Shown piece by piece: positions 1-10,916 of a DNA stretch of 27,499 nt. Source of the stretch: Exophiala sp. HKRS030 (Eukaryota; Ascomycota; Eurotiomycetes; Chaetothyriales; Herpotrichiellaceae); assembly GCA_023897205.1 (NCBI GenBank), contig JAHWDD010000013.1, positions 449,379 through 476,877 of the forward strand. Direction: 5' to 3'. The position numbers were made by a program, and so were the translations under genes. The notes beneath the pieces are model-generated. The model worked only from the letters and a program-made list of their open reading frames with translations, ran no database searches and was not told where the DNA came from. The stretch's first letter is position 1; each line of letters begins with the position of its first letter.

Positions 1-354
1 AGACACCAAAGAGCACTGATGCCACTTGAACTGTCCTAGGCCCTGTAGGCAGCTCTTAGCGAGTAAAGCCCCCTTACCGCGGCGGAACAATCTCTACTTA
101 TTCCCCAATTTCCAGGCTATGGGCCTTAAATCATAACATTAACTGCAAAATAGTTACTCCTTAAGCCCCTTCGCTCCTAGTCACCCGGTGGACAGTGATA
201 AATCATCCTGTCTCGGATTCCTTCCAGCCTCGAAACCTCTCTAGAATCGAAACCTCCTCTATCGGACCAACTATTTCGAACCGAAGAAAAGGAACCTGCT
301 TCAGACACAACAACCATCTTTTGACCACCCTTTTGTCGCTCCCTTTCGAAAACC
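1..354. other. Lightly mutated left flank, no firm gene
   Basis: Base composition is balanced and CA/TG dinucleotides are common, unlike the blocks to the right. The last 60 bases or so before position 355 are pyrimidine- and CA-rich and resemble a fungal 5' untranslated leader. A 74-codon open frame on the minus strand (177-401) overlaps this leader and has no recognisable motif, so I treat it as chance. Confidence 0.4.
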
Positions 355-1275
355 ATGGGCAAGTTAACTGTTAGTGGGAAACAAGGTAACGGCCAGCTCA
401 AAATGATGCAGTGTCTCCTTATCCTTAGATCTTAATTTACGCTCTCGGCTTCCTCTAACTCTGAATCTGGTAATAAACATGCACTAGAAGATTTAGTCCA
501 AAGATACAAGGAGGAGTGGCTTCCGAGGGTGGGCATAGAAGAGTATAAGACTTTCCAAGGTGCAGAATTAGACAGTATTAGCTGGGAAGGACTCACCTCA
601 GAGTTTATGTCCGCCTTCCCTAATGCCTTCCTAAAGGATGCGAAAGCTTAAAAGACGCAAGCCTATTAACTTCGCAGTCAGCTTAGGCACAATCTTAAAT
701 AGATAAGCCAGCTCCGCGATTAGCCTAATAAATTATTCCCTAAATCACTACGGCAATTTGTGTGCGCAGGCTTCACTAAGGACATAAATATATGGTTAGT
801 TCTTCGCGGCTTTACTATAATTCCTTCTAGCGATTTAACTAGTTTAAAACTGTGAATTAAATATAATTAGGACTTAAAATAGCTAGCGAAGATTCTGGGC
901 ACTTCATATCTATTTAGTAAATCTCTCACTAATAAGAAGCTTACTGCGATATCACTTTAAGACTAAATCCAGAAGCTAGAGGTTTTATTTTGTGGCTTAG
1001 GAATTAATTAGTAAGTCTAGGATTAGTGTAATCTAGAGTCTATACTAATAGTTTATCTTCCTAGTAGCGTTAACTTAGGCGAAGCAATATCTATGATAGC
1101 ATTTTACCTATGTAAAGCGAATAATAACGCCTTTATTAGACATTTTAGAGGTTTACCTTATCTATTAATAATTAGTAGGGACCCTAGTTCTAAGCCTAGG
1201 AAATAGCAGTATAGATACGTTTTAGAAAAGCACGAGTTATTAGTTACCTAAGATAATCTCTTTATAAATAATTAA
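355..1275 (+). pseudogene. RIP-damaged gene of unknown function, clean 5' end
   Basis: The ATG at 355 sits in a strong fungal context (AAAACCATGG) and opens a frame that continues for 98 codons with a single TAA (433-435). From 649 onward the same frame carries frequent TAA/TAG, fitting entry into a heavily mutated block. The clean part contains a mostly hydrophilic stretch with short motifs such as LVQRYKEEWLPRVGIEEY and SISWEGLTSEFMSAFPNAF. I do not recognise the family. The frame can be followed to a double stop near 1275, and beyond that it becomes indistinguishable from other AT-rich frames. It could continue further or contain an intron. Confidence rests on the low stop density at the 5' end and the good start context, not on homology. 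Confidence 0.3.
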
Positions 1276-3240
1276 TGACTAACATACTTTAAGGCCTTTA
1301 AATCTTAGTCTTAAGCTCTTTAATGCTAGGATAACATCGTTAGAAGGTCCTAATAACTTTTAGATTATCACTGTTTAAGGCCTTTTCCGGGCAGTATAAG
1401 TATGTCAGATCGGCCTAAGGTTTTTAAGGCCGTTAAGCTTATCTGAGTATATATGCCCTAAAGAAAATAATGACGACAGAATTATCAGGAAATTTATCTG
1501 AAATTATAAAAGTGAATAGAGATTAATAAACTAAATTAAGTCCTAAAAAAAGCTGCTAAATAACCATTAATGTCCGAAGGACTTATTATTAGTATTTTTA
1601 GTCTCACTCACTCACTCATTTTATAATAGCGCTTATATATGAGTTAAAGTAATGTTATACTATAGACACTATAACTAGGTAAATCGAGACTTTATGGACT
1701 GATAAGGATGGTTTTAACTAGGATACTCCTCTTATATATATAATATTTTAATAGCCTTATTATTAACAGGATTAGAGTTATCTATATAGCCTAGGCGCTC
1801 TCACAAGATTGCCTTGCCTTCTTACTAACTATCTTCCTCTTAATTAGGCTAGTTCCTCTATAATTAGTTATTAGTGATAGCATAGTGAAGCTATAATTAC
1901 GCTATAGCACTTAATATAGATAGGCACCACAGTAAACAGTTAATTAACTAAAGGTTAAAGAAACTGGAGAGGCTCCCCTTATGTATAGAACGTGATAGTG
2001 ATAACTCCCATAGGCGCCCTTAAGGCGAAAGACACCAAACTTAAATAACGGGAGACTAAAGTGTAGTTTTCGTCACCCGATAAGAAATTAACTGTGACTT
2101 ACTCTGGTCACTAATAACTATTTTGGTCGAAAATCGTGAGGTATATAGTATAGATATATTAAGTGACGGCGAGAGTCGGGAAAAACTTGATCTCAGACAT
2201 AGTTACCTATAGAGAGTTCAATTAATGCTTTCGCAGTAAATCTTTGCCGGATAACTTAAGAGCCAGTGTGCTTTGCCTTAAGTATAGCTAGATACTACGC
2301 TTTAAGCTGAATTGCGCTAGTCGCTATGCTATTAAGGACCTCAAACTTAATCTTCTGATTTTGACCTATAGTCCTCTCACTTTATACGCCCATATTAAGC
2401 GATAGAGATATTAACCATTCTTTAAAAAGTCTATAGGTATATAAGTCTAGTTATAGGATTGCGGAACGCTTAGCAATAATAACCATTAGGTATAGAGTTA
2501 TACAACCTATAGATATTAACTTAATGCCTACTATCTTCGTGAATTATCGCGGAAATATCTATTTAGCCTTCATTAGTTATCATGAATACATTATAACTTT
2601 CGCGGTTAGTAACTATGAAGGGTCATTTACACTAGCTTAGGTACTCTCAAACACTATTAGTTAAAATCTTCGCCGTTAGGAGTGACACACTTTAGAAAGA
2701 GTGAAAAGGAGGGTATAGTGCTCTCTAGGATCATAACGTTTATCCTAGATAGTTACTTTACACCTTAAATATAGCTTGCACGCCTAGCGAGGGGATTTAA
2801 CATTGAAGGGGAGGATAGCCAGTGATATATAGTCTCGCTAGTACTATGTCTAAACGCGAGGTTTATCATGAATATCCGTGATCTCGCGTGAATCCATATT
2901 TTCAAGTTCATACTAAACTCTCTATAGAGCATATTGTTCTTACTTTAAGCCCACTATAACCTCCTAGGGATCCTTAACAATTGGTCCTAGTAAAGATTAA
3001 TATTCTCTTTTATTCATAATCTATAGTGCTGAAAGTTATAAGTTTAAGACTCTATGAAATCTAAGTAATAGAGAAGGCTATTAAAGTCCCTAGCTTCCAT
3101 GAGGCTTCTTATACTAGCCCTGATGGCCTGCATAAGGGCGTAACTTAACATGCTTAAGGATTGGAGGCATTATCTTTGGTCCTTAAGAACTGCCACGCGC
3201 GTATCTTATAGTTGAGGAGTTAACTCTTTTAGAGTATTTA
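650..3240. other. RIP block 1 (AT-rich, CpA-depleted)
   Basis: Sequence composition changes at about 650 to TA-rich DNA dense in TAG/TAA in all frames, and changes back near 3240. CG dinucleotides persist while CA and TG are scarce, which points to CpA-directed C-to-T mutation on both strands. It holds the 3' part of the unknown plus-strand gene and the 3' part of the unknown minus-strand gene. Between about 1280 and 2680 I see no gene I can support. Edges are judged by eye. Confidence 0.8.
1604..1618. repeat. TCAC microsatellite, about 3.75 units
   Basis: Three full TCAC units followed by TCA. It is notable only because it keeps four CpA sites inside a block where CpA is otherwise mostly converted to TpA. 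Confidence 0.8.
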
Positions 3241-3593
3241 AAACTAGGCGCTTCCGGATAGGCTAAGGCCGCTTCTAGGTTTTAGAGTCTTTGGTTATTG
3301 GCGCTCTGTATGGCTTGGCAATTTTGTCTTGTCTCGGGTACGATCGGAGCTAGCGGGATATTGCGCTGTTTATACACTAAGAACTTCCTTGGTTTGGCTT
3401 GAATGTTAAAGAAATGGCCGTTGAGTCGCAGTCTCGTATACCAGTCGAAAGGAGTTAGTGCGGACTTGTACAGTAGAAGGCAGCATGCCTCTTCATTTAA
3501 GTGAGTAAGGTCTGAAGTATTACGTAGATTGTCTCGGGGTAGCACCTGAGGAACGCCATTGGTTGGTGCCGGAAAGATCTACAACCGTAACAT
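2682..3593 (-). pseudogene. RIP-damaged gene of unknown function (minus strand)
   Basis: A minus-strand frame starts at an ATG at 3593-3591 and is open from 3545 to 3282 (87 codons) with normal codon variety. One TAG lies between the ATG and that open stretch, at a position that could have been CAG or TGG. The clean part reads with short motifs such as LLLYKSALTPFDWYTRLRL and GHFFNIQAKPRKFLVYKQR, which look like a folded, basic and aromatic-rich protein. Leftward of 3282 the same frame continues into heavily mutated DNA with scattered TAA/TAG and can be followed plausibly to about 2680, possibly further. I do not recognise the family and the 3' limit is arbitrary. Leftward continuity is weaker evidence because any AT-rich frame can be read this way. 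Confidence 0.35.
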
Positions 3594-4933
3594 GTCGCAG
3601 AGTTCAGCATAGAAATCGAACCTACCTGACGCAAGATTGGTTCTTGACAAAAAGAATAGCAGTCGAGGACCGAGCCAGTGTTAGCGTCATCATTGTGCTT
3701 TCTCTTCGCACTTTCTCTCTGTTGTACAGAACTGTACAGTATCTTTCGAAGGTGTAGCCGAGAAGACTATTGATTTTGAAGGTCTTTTGTGCATTAGCCC
3801 CATCCGTGACACATCATAGACTTCCGCGGATGGAAATCCCGCAGGAAACCACAGAGTTTGATTGTGTCTTAAACTTAAACTAGTAACAGGTTGACTTCAG
3901 CAACGGTGCTCTTTGACTAGCTTCTCACCTCCCACGATATCAAGAGACTCATCCTGTACTACATCGCCCGATCCCTGATGTGGGCCATAGAACTGGACGT
4001 TATTTTTATCCGCAAGGAATCGTGAAGCGAGACAAATAAAGAATGATTGGCGAGAACCTCACTTCAGAGTACTGGGCGTTTGTTGGCCCGTGCTGTTTGC
4101 TCGCGCGAGTCCAGCTCCGCAGTAGAGGTTCTCGCACTGGTTCATCAGTCCTCAATGGCATGGTCAAACCTCTTCCACCTGTCACGAGAAAATACAACCC
4201 TAACAACGATGGCCGAACTTTTCTTACTGGCCAATATTACCCTCCAAACTTGGACCTGCATATACGAGAAAGCTCGGACGGCATGTCGTAGGTTCTTGAC
4301 AGAGGCTAATAGGAAGGTATGGAGAAAAATTTGCACGACTTTAACGTGCTGTGCGAGGTCCTTTTCCCTATCCACATTTGACCCTCCTCGAGGTCCTTTT
4401 GTCTGCAGATCCCGTGGGGAAGAGGCTATGGTTAATAATGGTGCCCTCAGATACTTCCGAGGGTCACGAGCTTTTGTCTTCTTTCCCAATCCCCAACATT
4501 TCGCCTCTAATTAACTCTCTTACTGTACAATTCACCTTGTAGTCTCACACACTTTATCGTAGGGAGTCCTTGATGAATTGTTCGGTAGCATTCGGAAAGA
4601 AAAGAAGGATAGCTAACGTGATACCCTGGAGCACTTTACCCGTTGCTACTGTACTTTTCAGATAAGATAGTATGACATCGGGGGGTAGAACAATGGGAAG
4701 TGGCCGGACTACAAGCGTACAGTTGGCCTAGGTCTCCTTTGCTTTGTCTGTTCAACGCTTAGTGAATTCTAACAACGGTGGAAATAGGAAATAACCATTA
4801 GGAAGAGCCACGAATCGGCAATAACTGTGCCTTTCATACTGGAACACTTTTATTACTCGAGAGAGAAAATGCTATGTATACACCGTACCATAGGTATCCA
4901 TGATACCACAAACACCTATAAAGCTAAATCCCT
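3594..4933. other. Clean intergenic island between two minus-strand genes
   Basis: This stretch has balanced composition and retains CA and TG. It lies between the 5' end of one minus-strand gene (3593) and the 3' end of the next (4934), so it should hold a promoter and a terminator. A short imperfect hairpin is visible at 3800-3833 (7-bp arms CCATCCG/CGGATGG). Several open frames overlap each other on both strands between 4043 and 4511. None has a recognisable domain and at most one could be real. Confidence 0.4.
4047..4514 (+). CDS. Longest intact ORF in the window, unproven (155 codons)
   Basis: This open frame begins MARTSLQSTG and ends QHFASN. It is the longest undamaged frame in the window. 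Against its being a gene, a 114-codon frame overlaps it on the opposite strand and an 82-codon frame in another phase starts 4 bases upstream. The predicted protein is rich in Ser, Arg, Thr and Cys, with no motif, signal peptide or domain that I can name. It lies in an unmutated intergenic island, where low stop density is expected from base composition. I list it so it is not lost and rate it more likely spurious than real. Confidence 0.15.
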   Translation: MARTSLQSTGRLLARAVCSRESSSAVEVLALVHQSSMAWSNLFHLSRENTTLTTMAELFLLANITLQTWTCIYEKARTACRRFLTEANRKVWRKICTTLTCCARSFSLSTFDPPRGPFVCRSRGEEAMVNNGALRYFRGSRAFVFFPNPQHFASN

Positions 4934-7900
4934 TTAACCCAAGAAGAGACTCTCGAATTCCTTAATGAATCCGTCATCAACACCTTCACCAGCGAGGATT
5001 CGCTTAATCTCTCGCCCATAGCGTGGTAAAAAATCCCAAAGTTGAGGGTTACTATCCCTAACTAAGTTAACTAACATTCGAATATTACTTTTATTAAGTT
5101 TTTCATAACTAGGAAAAAGTAAGTGTTTACTTAACAAAAAAAGGGCTTTATAGCACACTTATCAAGTAGGCCTAATTGTGTAATCAGAATCTAGGGGACA
5201 CAAGATCGTTCTTATCGGTCGTAATATCCACAGCGATTAACCGGGTCTATAGATATCTTTAAAGTGGTGTAGACAATTGCCCCGGTAAATGGCCCTCTAA
5301 AGATAACGGAGGGCTTTAGAGTCTTTATCCTGCCCAGTACATTTTAGTATATACTTATAGATAAGGGTATCTAATCCCTAGCCCTATTTAGTAGGCTCAG
5401 TTCGATCTACTATCTGCATGTTAACATTCTCTGATGTGCCTAGCCTCGATTTGTTTTGAAAGATTCTCATTAGTGCGCAATATGTGGAAGTAATTAATAG
5501 TGCCCTGAACTCTCGTGTTAGGCTACTGAGCTTCGCGTAGCCACGGCCTCAGGTATATAGTTAAACCGCTACCTATAGACCATCTTAGTCACCTCCGAGG
5601 ATACTAGTATAGAAAGCTTCTAAAGTATATCTAGGCGAGCTAATAGTGTTATAGAGTCTTAGAGTATTCTGAATTATTACGTTAGATAGGGTATAACTGG
5701 TAAGGATATCTTACTAAAGATTTTAACTATATTTGTATAGCTACATAGTCCGTTAAGTGTCACTACAGACTTAAAGTGACTAGTCTTTCAGAATATAAAC
5801 TAAATCTTAGAAGTCCTTTAAGACCTCTTTACACCCCATTAAGAAGGCAAGAAACTTTATCCTTACCTATAGTGGCAGGTCTTCGAATTTCGGCTTTAAT
5901 TCCGTCTAGGGATTAGGGCTAAGGCTTAGTAACCCCCCAGATAAAGGGCCAATAATGCTAGTATCTCCGGAAAAGGGCGAGCTAACCTAGAGAGCTTCTA
6001 TAAGGTAACTAGCCATAATTAATTATATATAATGTCTTCATAAAGCGACGAAATTTAGAGCGCTTAGGTCTCTATATCCTAAGATTTTATCCGCTTTATA
6101 AAGTAAAATAACGTCGTAATTATTACCGTCATTAATTAAACCCTAAATAATTAGATAAAGATAATTAAATTGAGCGGAAATAAACTTTAGGAGAACTTAC
6201 TAAACTATACCTTACTATTTATTCGCTAAGCTCTAATGCGCTAGAGAGAATAAAATGAGCCATGGGTATAGACCTCTTATCCTCATAATTATGTACTATA
6301 AGTTAATAGTGAGTAAAGTGTAAGCTTACTAGAAACTAATGACTAGTTTACTTAACATAAATAAGAACTAAAACTATTAAAGATATTTATCACCTTAAGA
6401 TCCTAGCCAGGTTTTACTGGATATAGGCCGCATTAAAATCATAAGATTTCATAACGTGCATATTACCTTAGATCATGGCTATATAGTAAAGGCATTCTAT
6501 CACTATATTATTATTAAGTTACTAGCCCGGTCAAAATATATTTAATATGCGCTTAATAGCCTTTAAATAGGTAATAATCTAAGGAATTAAATCACGGTTA
6601 TAGTATCTAAGCTTAATTAGTTCATTAATATCCTAGATTATTTCTTCTTCTGGTAATTTTTGATTAAGCGTTAGGAATGCTATAATAATACCTTAAGCTA
6701 TCTAAGCTATACTAGGAGATATAGTGTATAAGTGCTCACTCCCTATAACTCTAGAAAATAGTGGTGAGCTTAGCTATAAAGAAGTAATAAAGATTATTAT
6801 AGTATCTACTACATTTATATTTAGAGATATATCACTACTAGAAGAACTAAACTGTTTCATAGGAGTTAAATAGGAGAGCGATATTCCTAAGGGTTCTGGA
6901 GATAAGATAGATAGGGCTAGAAACCATGGGGATAATGGCTAGAAGGGATCAGATATTTTATAGACAGATTTCTCTAACCTAGGTCGGATTTTAGTCTTCA
7001 CTTACTTAGATAATATAGGCTCATCACCATTAGTGATAAAGAGGTCGCCTAAGCCACCTATTAGGAAGTCTATTAGTGATCCCGGGAAAAATGTCAGAAG
7101 CGGGGCCGGTTAATATACATTCTTATAGAAGAAGTCTGTGTTAATGTAGAACTCATCATTCCTAGGTTACCATATATATTCTGAAATACTTCCGGTAATT
7201 GAACGCTAATCCCTTGGTAATAACACTAGCTAAGAGTATGCAGCGTTACTCACGGCCTTATCTATATTGTCGTTAGAATCCTGGCCCATAGGTATATCCG
7301 CTAGGGTCCTAGTTAAACTTAAGTCATTAAATGATATCTACAGATTAGGTTCTTATGCAGGAGATAAATTATTATTAATGTCTTTCATCTGAGAATCCTT
7401 ATCCTCACTTTTAACGCAAGCTTAAAGAAGGGGTTAATTTACAGGAGGGCCTAATGAAGTATTGTTTACTTTAATTTTTAGTTTAGTTAGAGACTTCCCA
7501 TTAAAAGGACAGTCACTAAAAGGCGAAGCATACGTTAAAGAGATAACAGTGAACTCTAACTATAAGTCACTATCATGACCTAAAGTTATAACTTCATTAT
7601 CTTTAGAATTAATAATATCTTTATCCAATTCCTCCAAAATATTTAGTGAATAATATTAGCTAAGAACTATAGCCTTAGCTATAATAGAACTTAAACCATA
7701 ATTATGACTAGACTTCTAGTAATGTTAATATACAGGTAAGAGACACTAATCTACTTCATAGTAGCTAATGCTCTTAACGACATTAGAGCCAGTATTCTAT
7801 GCCCACTAATAGCTAAGGTAGTCTATTCATATAATCTCTTTAGGTCGCTAGAGAAAAATGCTAAAGGTGATCCCCCACTTATATAGTGCTAACAGTGGCA

Positions 7901-8365
7901 CTAAAAGATTAGCATAACGAACGAACTAGCTATAGGCTTATAGAAGCTTTAGATTCTCCGTGAGATATCCCTTTAGGATAGAGACTTACCTCAGTAAGAC
8001 AACGATCTAAAGGATGGGTTCGCCGCTTTAAAGCATTATAATAGATTGAAGATTCACCTCTTACTTATGTAGAAAGATAAAAGATATTCCTAGATTAACC
8101 CGAACCTAACTTAAATAGATACTGAGGATATAGTTATAAGTGACTAGAAGACGTTTACTAATAAATAGAGAGATATTCAGAAGTCCTAGCGTAAAGTGTT
8201 AATAAGGATACTATACTAAGCACATTACATACTTAAGTAAGCCAGATTTCATAGCTTTATGCTTCGTTATAATATCTTCGCATTTTTTAATGAGGATAGT
8301 CTCATTAAAAGACTCCCACAAAGGATTCTACACTATCGTTATCCTTTATACGGGATCACTTATAT
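4934..8365 (-). pseudogene. Large Ulp1/C48 cysteine-peptidase-like protein, RIP-damaged
   Basis: Reading the minus strand from about 8365 to 4934 gives a long protein-like frame broken by TAA/TAG/TGA. In the middle it resembles the Ulp1 (SUMO protease, C48) fold: a segment near 6530-6560 reads RPGQ-stop-LNNNIVIE, matching the family's W-L-N-D substrate-side motif with the Trp codon lost. Near 6105-6130 it reads NDGNNYDVILLY, matching the catalytic N-D-C-G-V region. There the Cys codon is now TAC (6116-6118) and the Gly is Asp, both G-to-A on the coding strand. The frame changes by one base between about 6330 and 6400. A 58-nt GT...AG span (6393-6336) would reconcile it, or an indel occurred. 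After the peptidase region the frame runs straight through ATG 6016 into a C-terminal domain of about 360 residues that I do not recognise. Its last 74 codons (5158-4934) are undamaged and end ...KEFESLFLG. The 5' end is undetermined. C48 proteins remove SUMO-like modifiers. Large fungal versions of unknown role exist. Confidence 0.4.
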
Positions 8366-10100
8366 TTATCTAGTCTACTATTACTAAAGTTACTATACAG
8401 CCTTTAATCACTAGCCCTTATTACTTTAGTCATTACTAATAAGCTTCTATAAACAATAACTAAGAGAGATCCGGAAACACTAAAAAAGTAAGGCCATTAA
8501 TAGAGAACTTCTTATACCCTATACCTAAATTAAACTATGGTCACTAGCTACTAAGGTTAAATGCAAGTTTAAGCATTATTATATAGCTTAAGAATAGAAA
8601 CGCAAGGGCCTTTTAAGATGCACAGTGTAGAGTCAAAGGTATATCAGTTCTGGGTACTTCAAAACGTGTAAGGGACGTCTTAAGAAAGAGTGACAAATAA
8701 GAATAGGGCCGAGATAGCATGTCTAAGTCAATAAAGAGTAACCTATATATAGAAAACATATCTATCTCAATCTATTTTTATGACTGCAAGCAGAGTAAGT
8801 CAGAAAGACATCATAACTAAAGCCATAAAGTAGCGTCCTAATTAGGAGAGAGAAGTGTTAACCTATCTTCTTCTGGTTATGTGACTACTTTCCCCCGAAA
8901 GAGTTATCGTGTTAAGGGCGTAGGTAGAGGACATCAGTGAGATTTTTTTCATCTATTATAAGGTTTTACGGACAAAGATTCTATAGTGCTAATATTACAT
9001 AACCAGAATAAACTAGTATTAGAATAGCTGACATAGTGGCTAACCGCTTCGTGAGGGTAACCAGCATATCGATAAACGATTAGAGACTAAAAGAGAGTCC
9101 AATAATACTGTATTTCTCTAATTAAGCCTAATGACATGAATTAGTCCATTAGCCGTGAACTTAGCGATATTACAAGACATATACTTTAGGGCTCTAGCTA
9201 ATCAGATTTCTTTCGTCGAAAATCATTCAGCGTATCTCATGAAAATTGTTAGAATAATGGAGCCGAAATGTTTATTTAAGTGCCGCTAATAACATAACTT
9301 TCTAGCATTCTTATATATTAACTAGAGACTAATATAGTATAACAGTGGTAAACTGCGACTAAGGTTAGGGTACTCTTTATAATCGGAGTCAAAGAACGCC
9401 CCTTATGCCAGTCTTTTAACTTTATTGAAAGCAGCATAGTTAATTAGCTACACTTACGTTAATCTGCAAGCCTCCCTATATACGCGGTGTCTTCCGATGT
9501 CTAGAGCAGAGTGGCACACAGACACGCGACCACCGAACTAACGTACTTAACTATTAATTCTCACGCATTAAAACATCCGCTAATTAGTTATTATCCTAGC
9601 CAGTAAAGATAAGAGTGCTAAGCCCATGCTGAGAAAGGTAGATACAATATCGCTCAAAAGAGCTAAGCCTAGCTTAAAAGGTCTATAGATAAGCTTTAAA
9701 TATATAGGCTAGTTCGGCCGGGGAAGCTCTTAATAGTTAACTATTTACCCACCAGACTTGGCATGAGATTACGAAGATATAATTATAATCACACATTAAG
9801 TAACGGAAATCGAAGCTTGCTACTTGATATCAGCATATAATGCTAACTAAGACTAAGTATACAGAGTAAGGGGGGTCGAACTTAGGATTACACGTTCCAT
9901 GGCCAAAATATAAGTAAGTCCCCAAGTACTAAAGGTGTCCTATAGCCCTCTTTCCAAAGCACGATCATACTGAGAGACTACGAGATAAATCCGTGGTGTT
10001 ATAACGGACAGGCCGACACAGGGTAGCAACTAAGAGCCAAAGCATATCCGTCGATCTCGGACCCCTCATCCGCTAGCGCTTACTAGCAGATCAACTATAA
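5165..10100. other. RIP block 2 (AT-rich, CpA-depleted)
   Basis: This is heavily TA-enriched sequence with few CA or TG. The left edge falls inside the Ulp1-like gene, whose final 74 codons lie outside the block. The right edge is gradual, between about 9950 and 10150. The part from about 8365 to 10100 is not explained by any gene I can support. It may hold the missing 5' end of the Ulp1-like gene and its promoter. I saw no terminal repeats or transposase motifs. Confidence 0.8.
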
Positions 10101-10512
10101 TTCGAATAACCCTTAGCGTGGTCTCAGCACTCCTACTATCTCTATTTATTTAACTGTTATGCCAGCCTACGTAGCCATCACACTCCTAATTATTATTACC
10201 ATCAGATAGTCACCCCTCTCTGTCATGCTCACTCCTTACACATGGCTTCCACACAGAAATTCCTCATGTTCTTATTATCTAAACGCTTAACTGTGTCTAT
10301 CTTACTCCTAGGGGAATCCAGAGCTAGACTCCAGATTACCACGGGATTTTAGTCCGACCATAAACAATAATCTAAACCTACCCTTCTACTAAGATCACAC
10401 AAGCTAAAGTGAACTATCTATATGTGATTTCGGGCCATGGACAGAATCTGCTCAGAAAGCTCATGAGAAAGACCTACCAATAAGTTCGAATGGAATCGAT
10501 TATGATGCGTCT

Positions 10513-10540
10513 AAAGTACCTGAACACAAAGTACCTGAAC
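10513..10540. repeat. 15-bp tandem duplication (13-bp unit core)
   Basis: AAAGTACCTGAAC occurs at 10513-10525 and again at 10528-10540, separated by AC, giving a 15-bp period with nearly two copies. This looks like simple replication slippage in intergenic DNA. Confidence 0.9.
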
Positions 10541-10672
10541 GTGATAATGAACTAATAAATTGGCAATTTAATCAGTATGTCGGAGAACAAAACGCATGAA
10601 CGATTAAGTGTATATGTAGGGATATAGCGCAATTGGAGTAATGTATATACTTAAGTTCACGGATGCTGTTTA

Positions 10673-10686
10673 GTATAGTACTATAC
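10673..10686. repeat. 14-bp perfect palindrome
   Basis: GTATAGTACTATAC is its own reverse complement. It lies in the clean intergenic island downstream of the J-domain gene. A dimeric protein site or chance are both possible. Confidence 0.9.
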
Positions 10687-10916
10687 AAAGATTAACCATC
10701 GAGATCACTTGACAATCTATTCTACACTACATACTTCGATCACTGCATAAAATCCCATGCATCCATATCCGACCACTCGCAAGACGCCGGTGCCCCTCTG
10801 ATGTAATCAGCTGCTAATGGTAGAAATCTATCCCCAACTCATCTGAAAGAAACCGAGAGGCAATACGTCAGCGGAGAAACGCCGAATCCGTCTAGGTAAA
10901 GCCCTTGATCTCACTT

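Larger units (their letters stand above)
10100..10910. other. Mostly clean intergenic island downstream of the J-domain gene
   Basis: Composition returns towards normal with many CA/TG dinucleotides. No open frame of useful length is present. It contains a 15-bp tandem duplication and a 14-bp perfect palindrome, listed separately. It would include the 3' untranslated region of the minus-strand J-domain gene. Confidence 0.5.

Noticed and set aside
177..401. 74-codon minus-strand ORF
   Set aside because: It is antisense to the leader and start of the better-supported plus-strand frame at 355.
3563..3757. 64-codon plus-strand ORF
   Set aside because: It is antisense to the 5' part and leader of the unknown minus-strand gene, with no motif of its own.
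4145..4489. 114-codon minus-strand ORF
   Set aside because: It overlaps the 155-codon plus-strand frame in an unmutated intergenic island and has no recognisable domain. At most one can be real and neither is convincing.
8365..10100. Retrotransposon reverse transcriptase or transposase remains
   Set aside because: I found no YxDD, DDE or zinc-knuckle pattern even when allowing C-to-T reversal. A profile search would be needed to exclude them fully.
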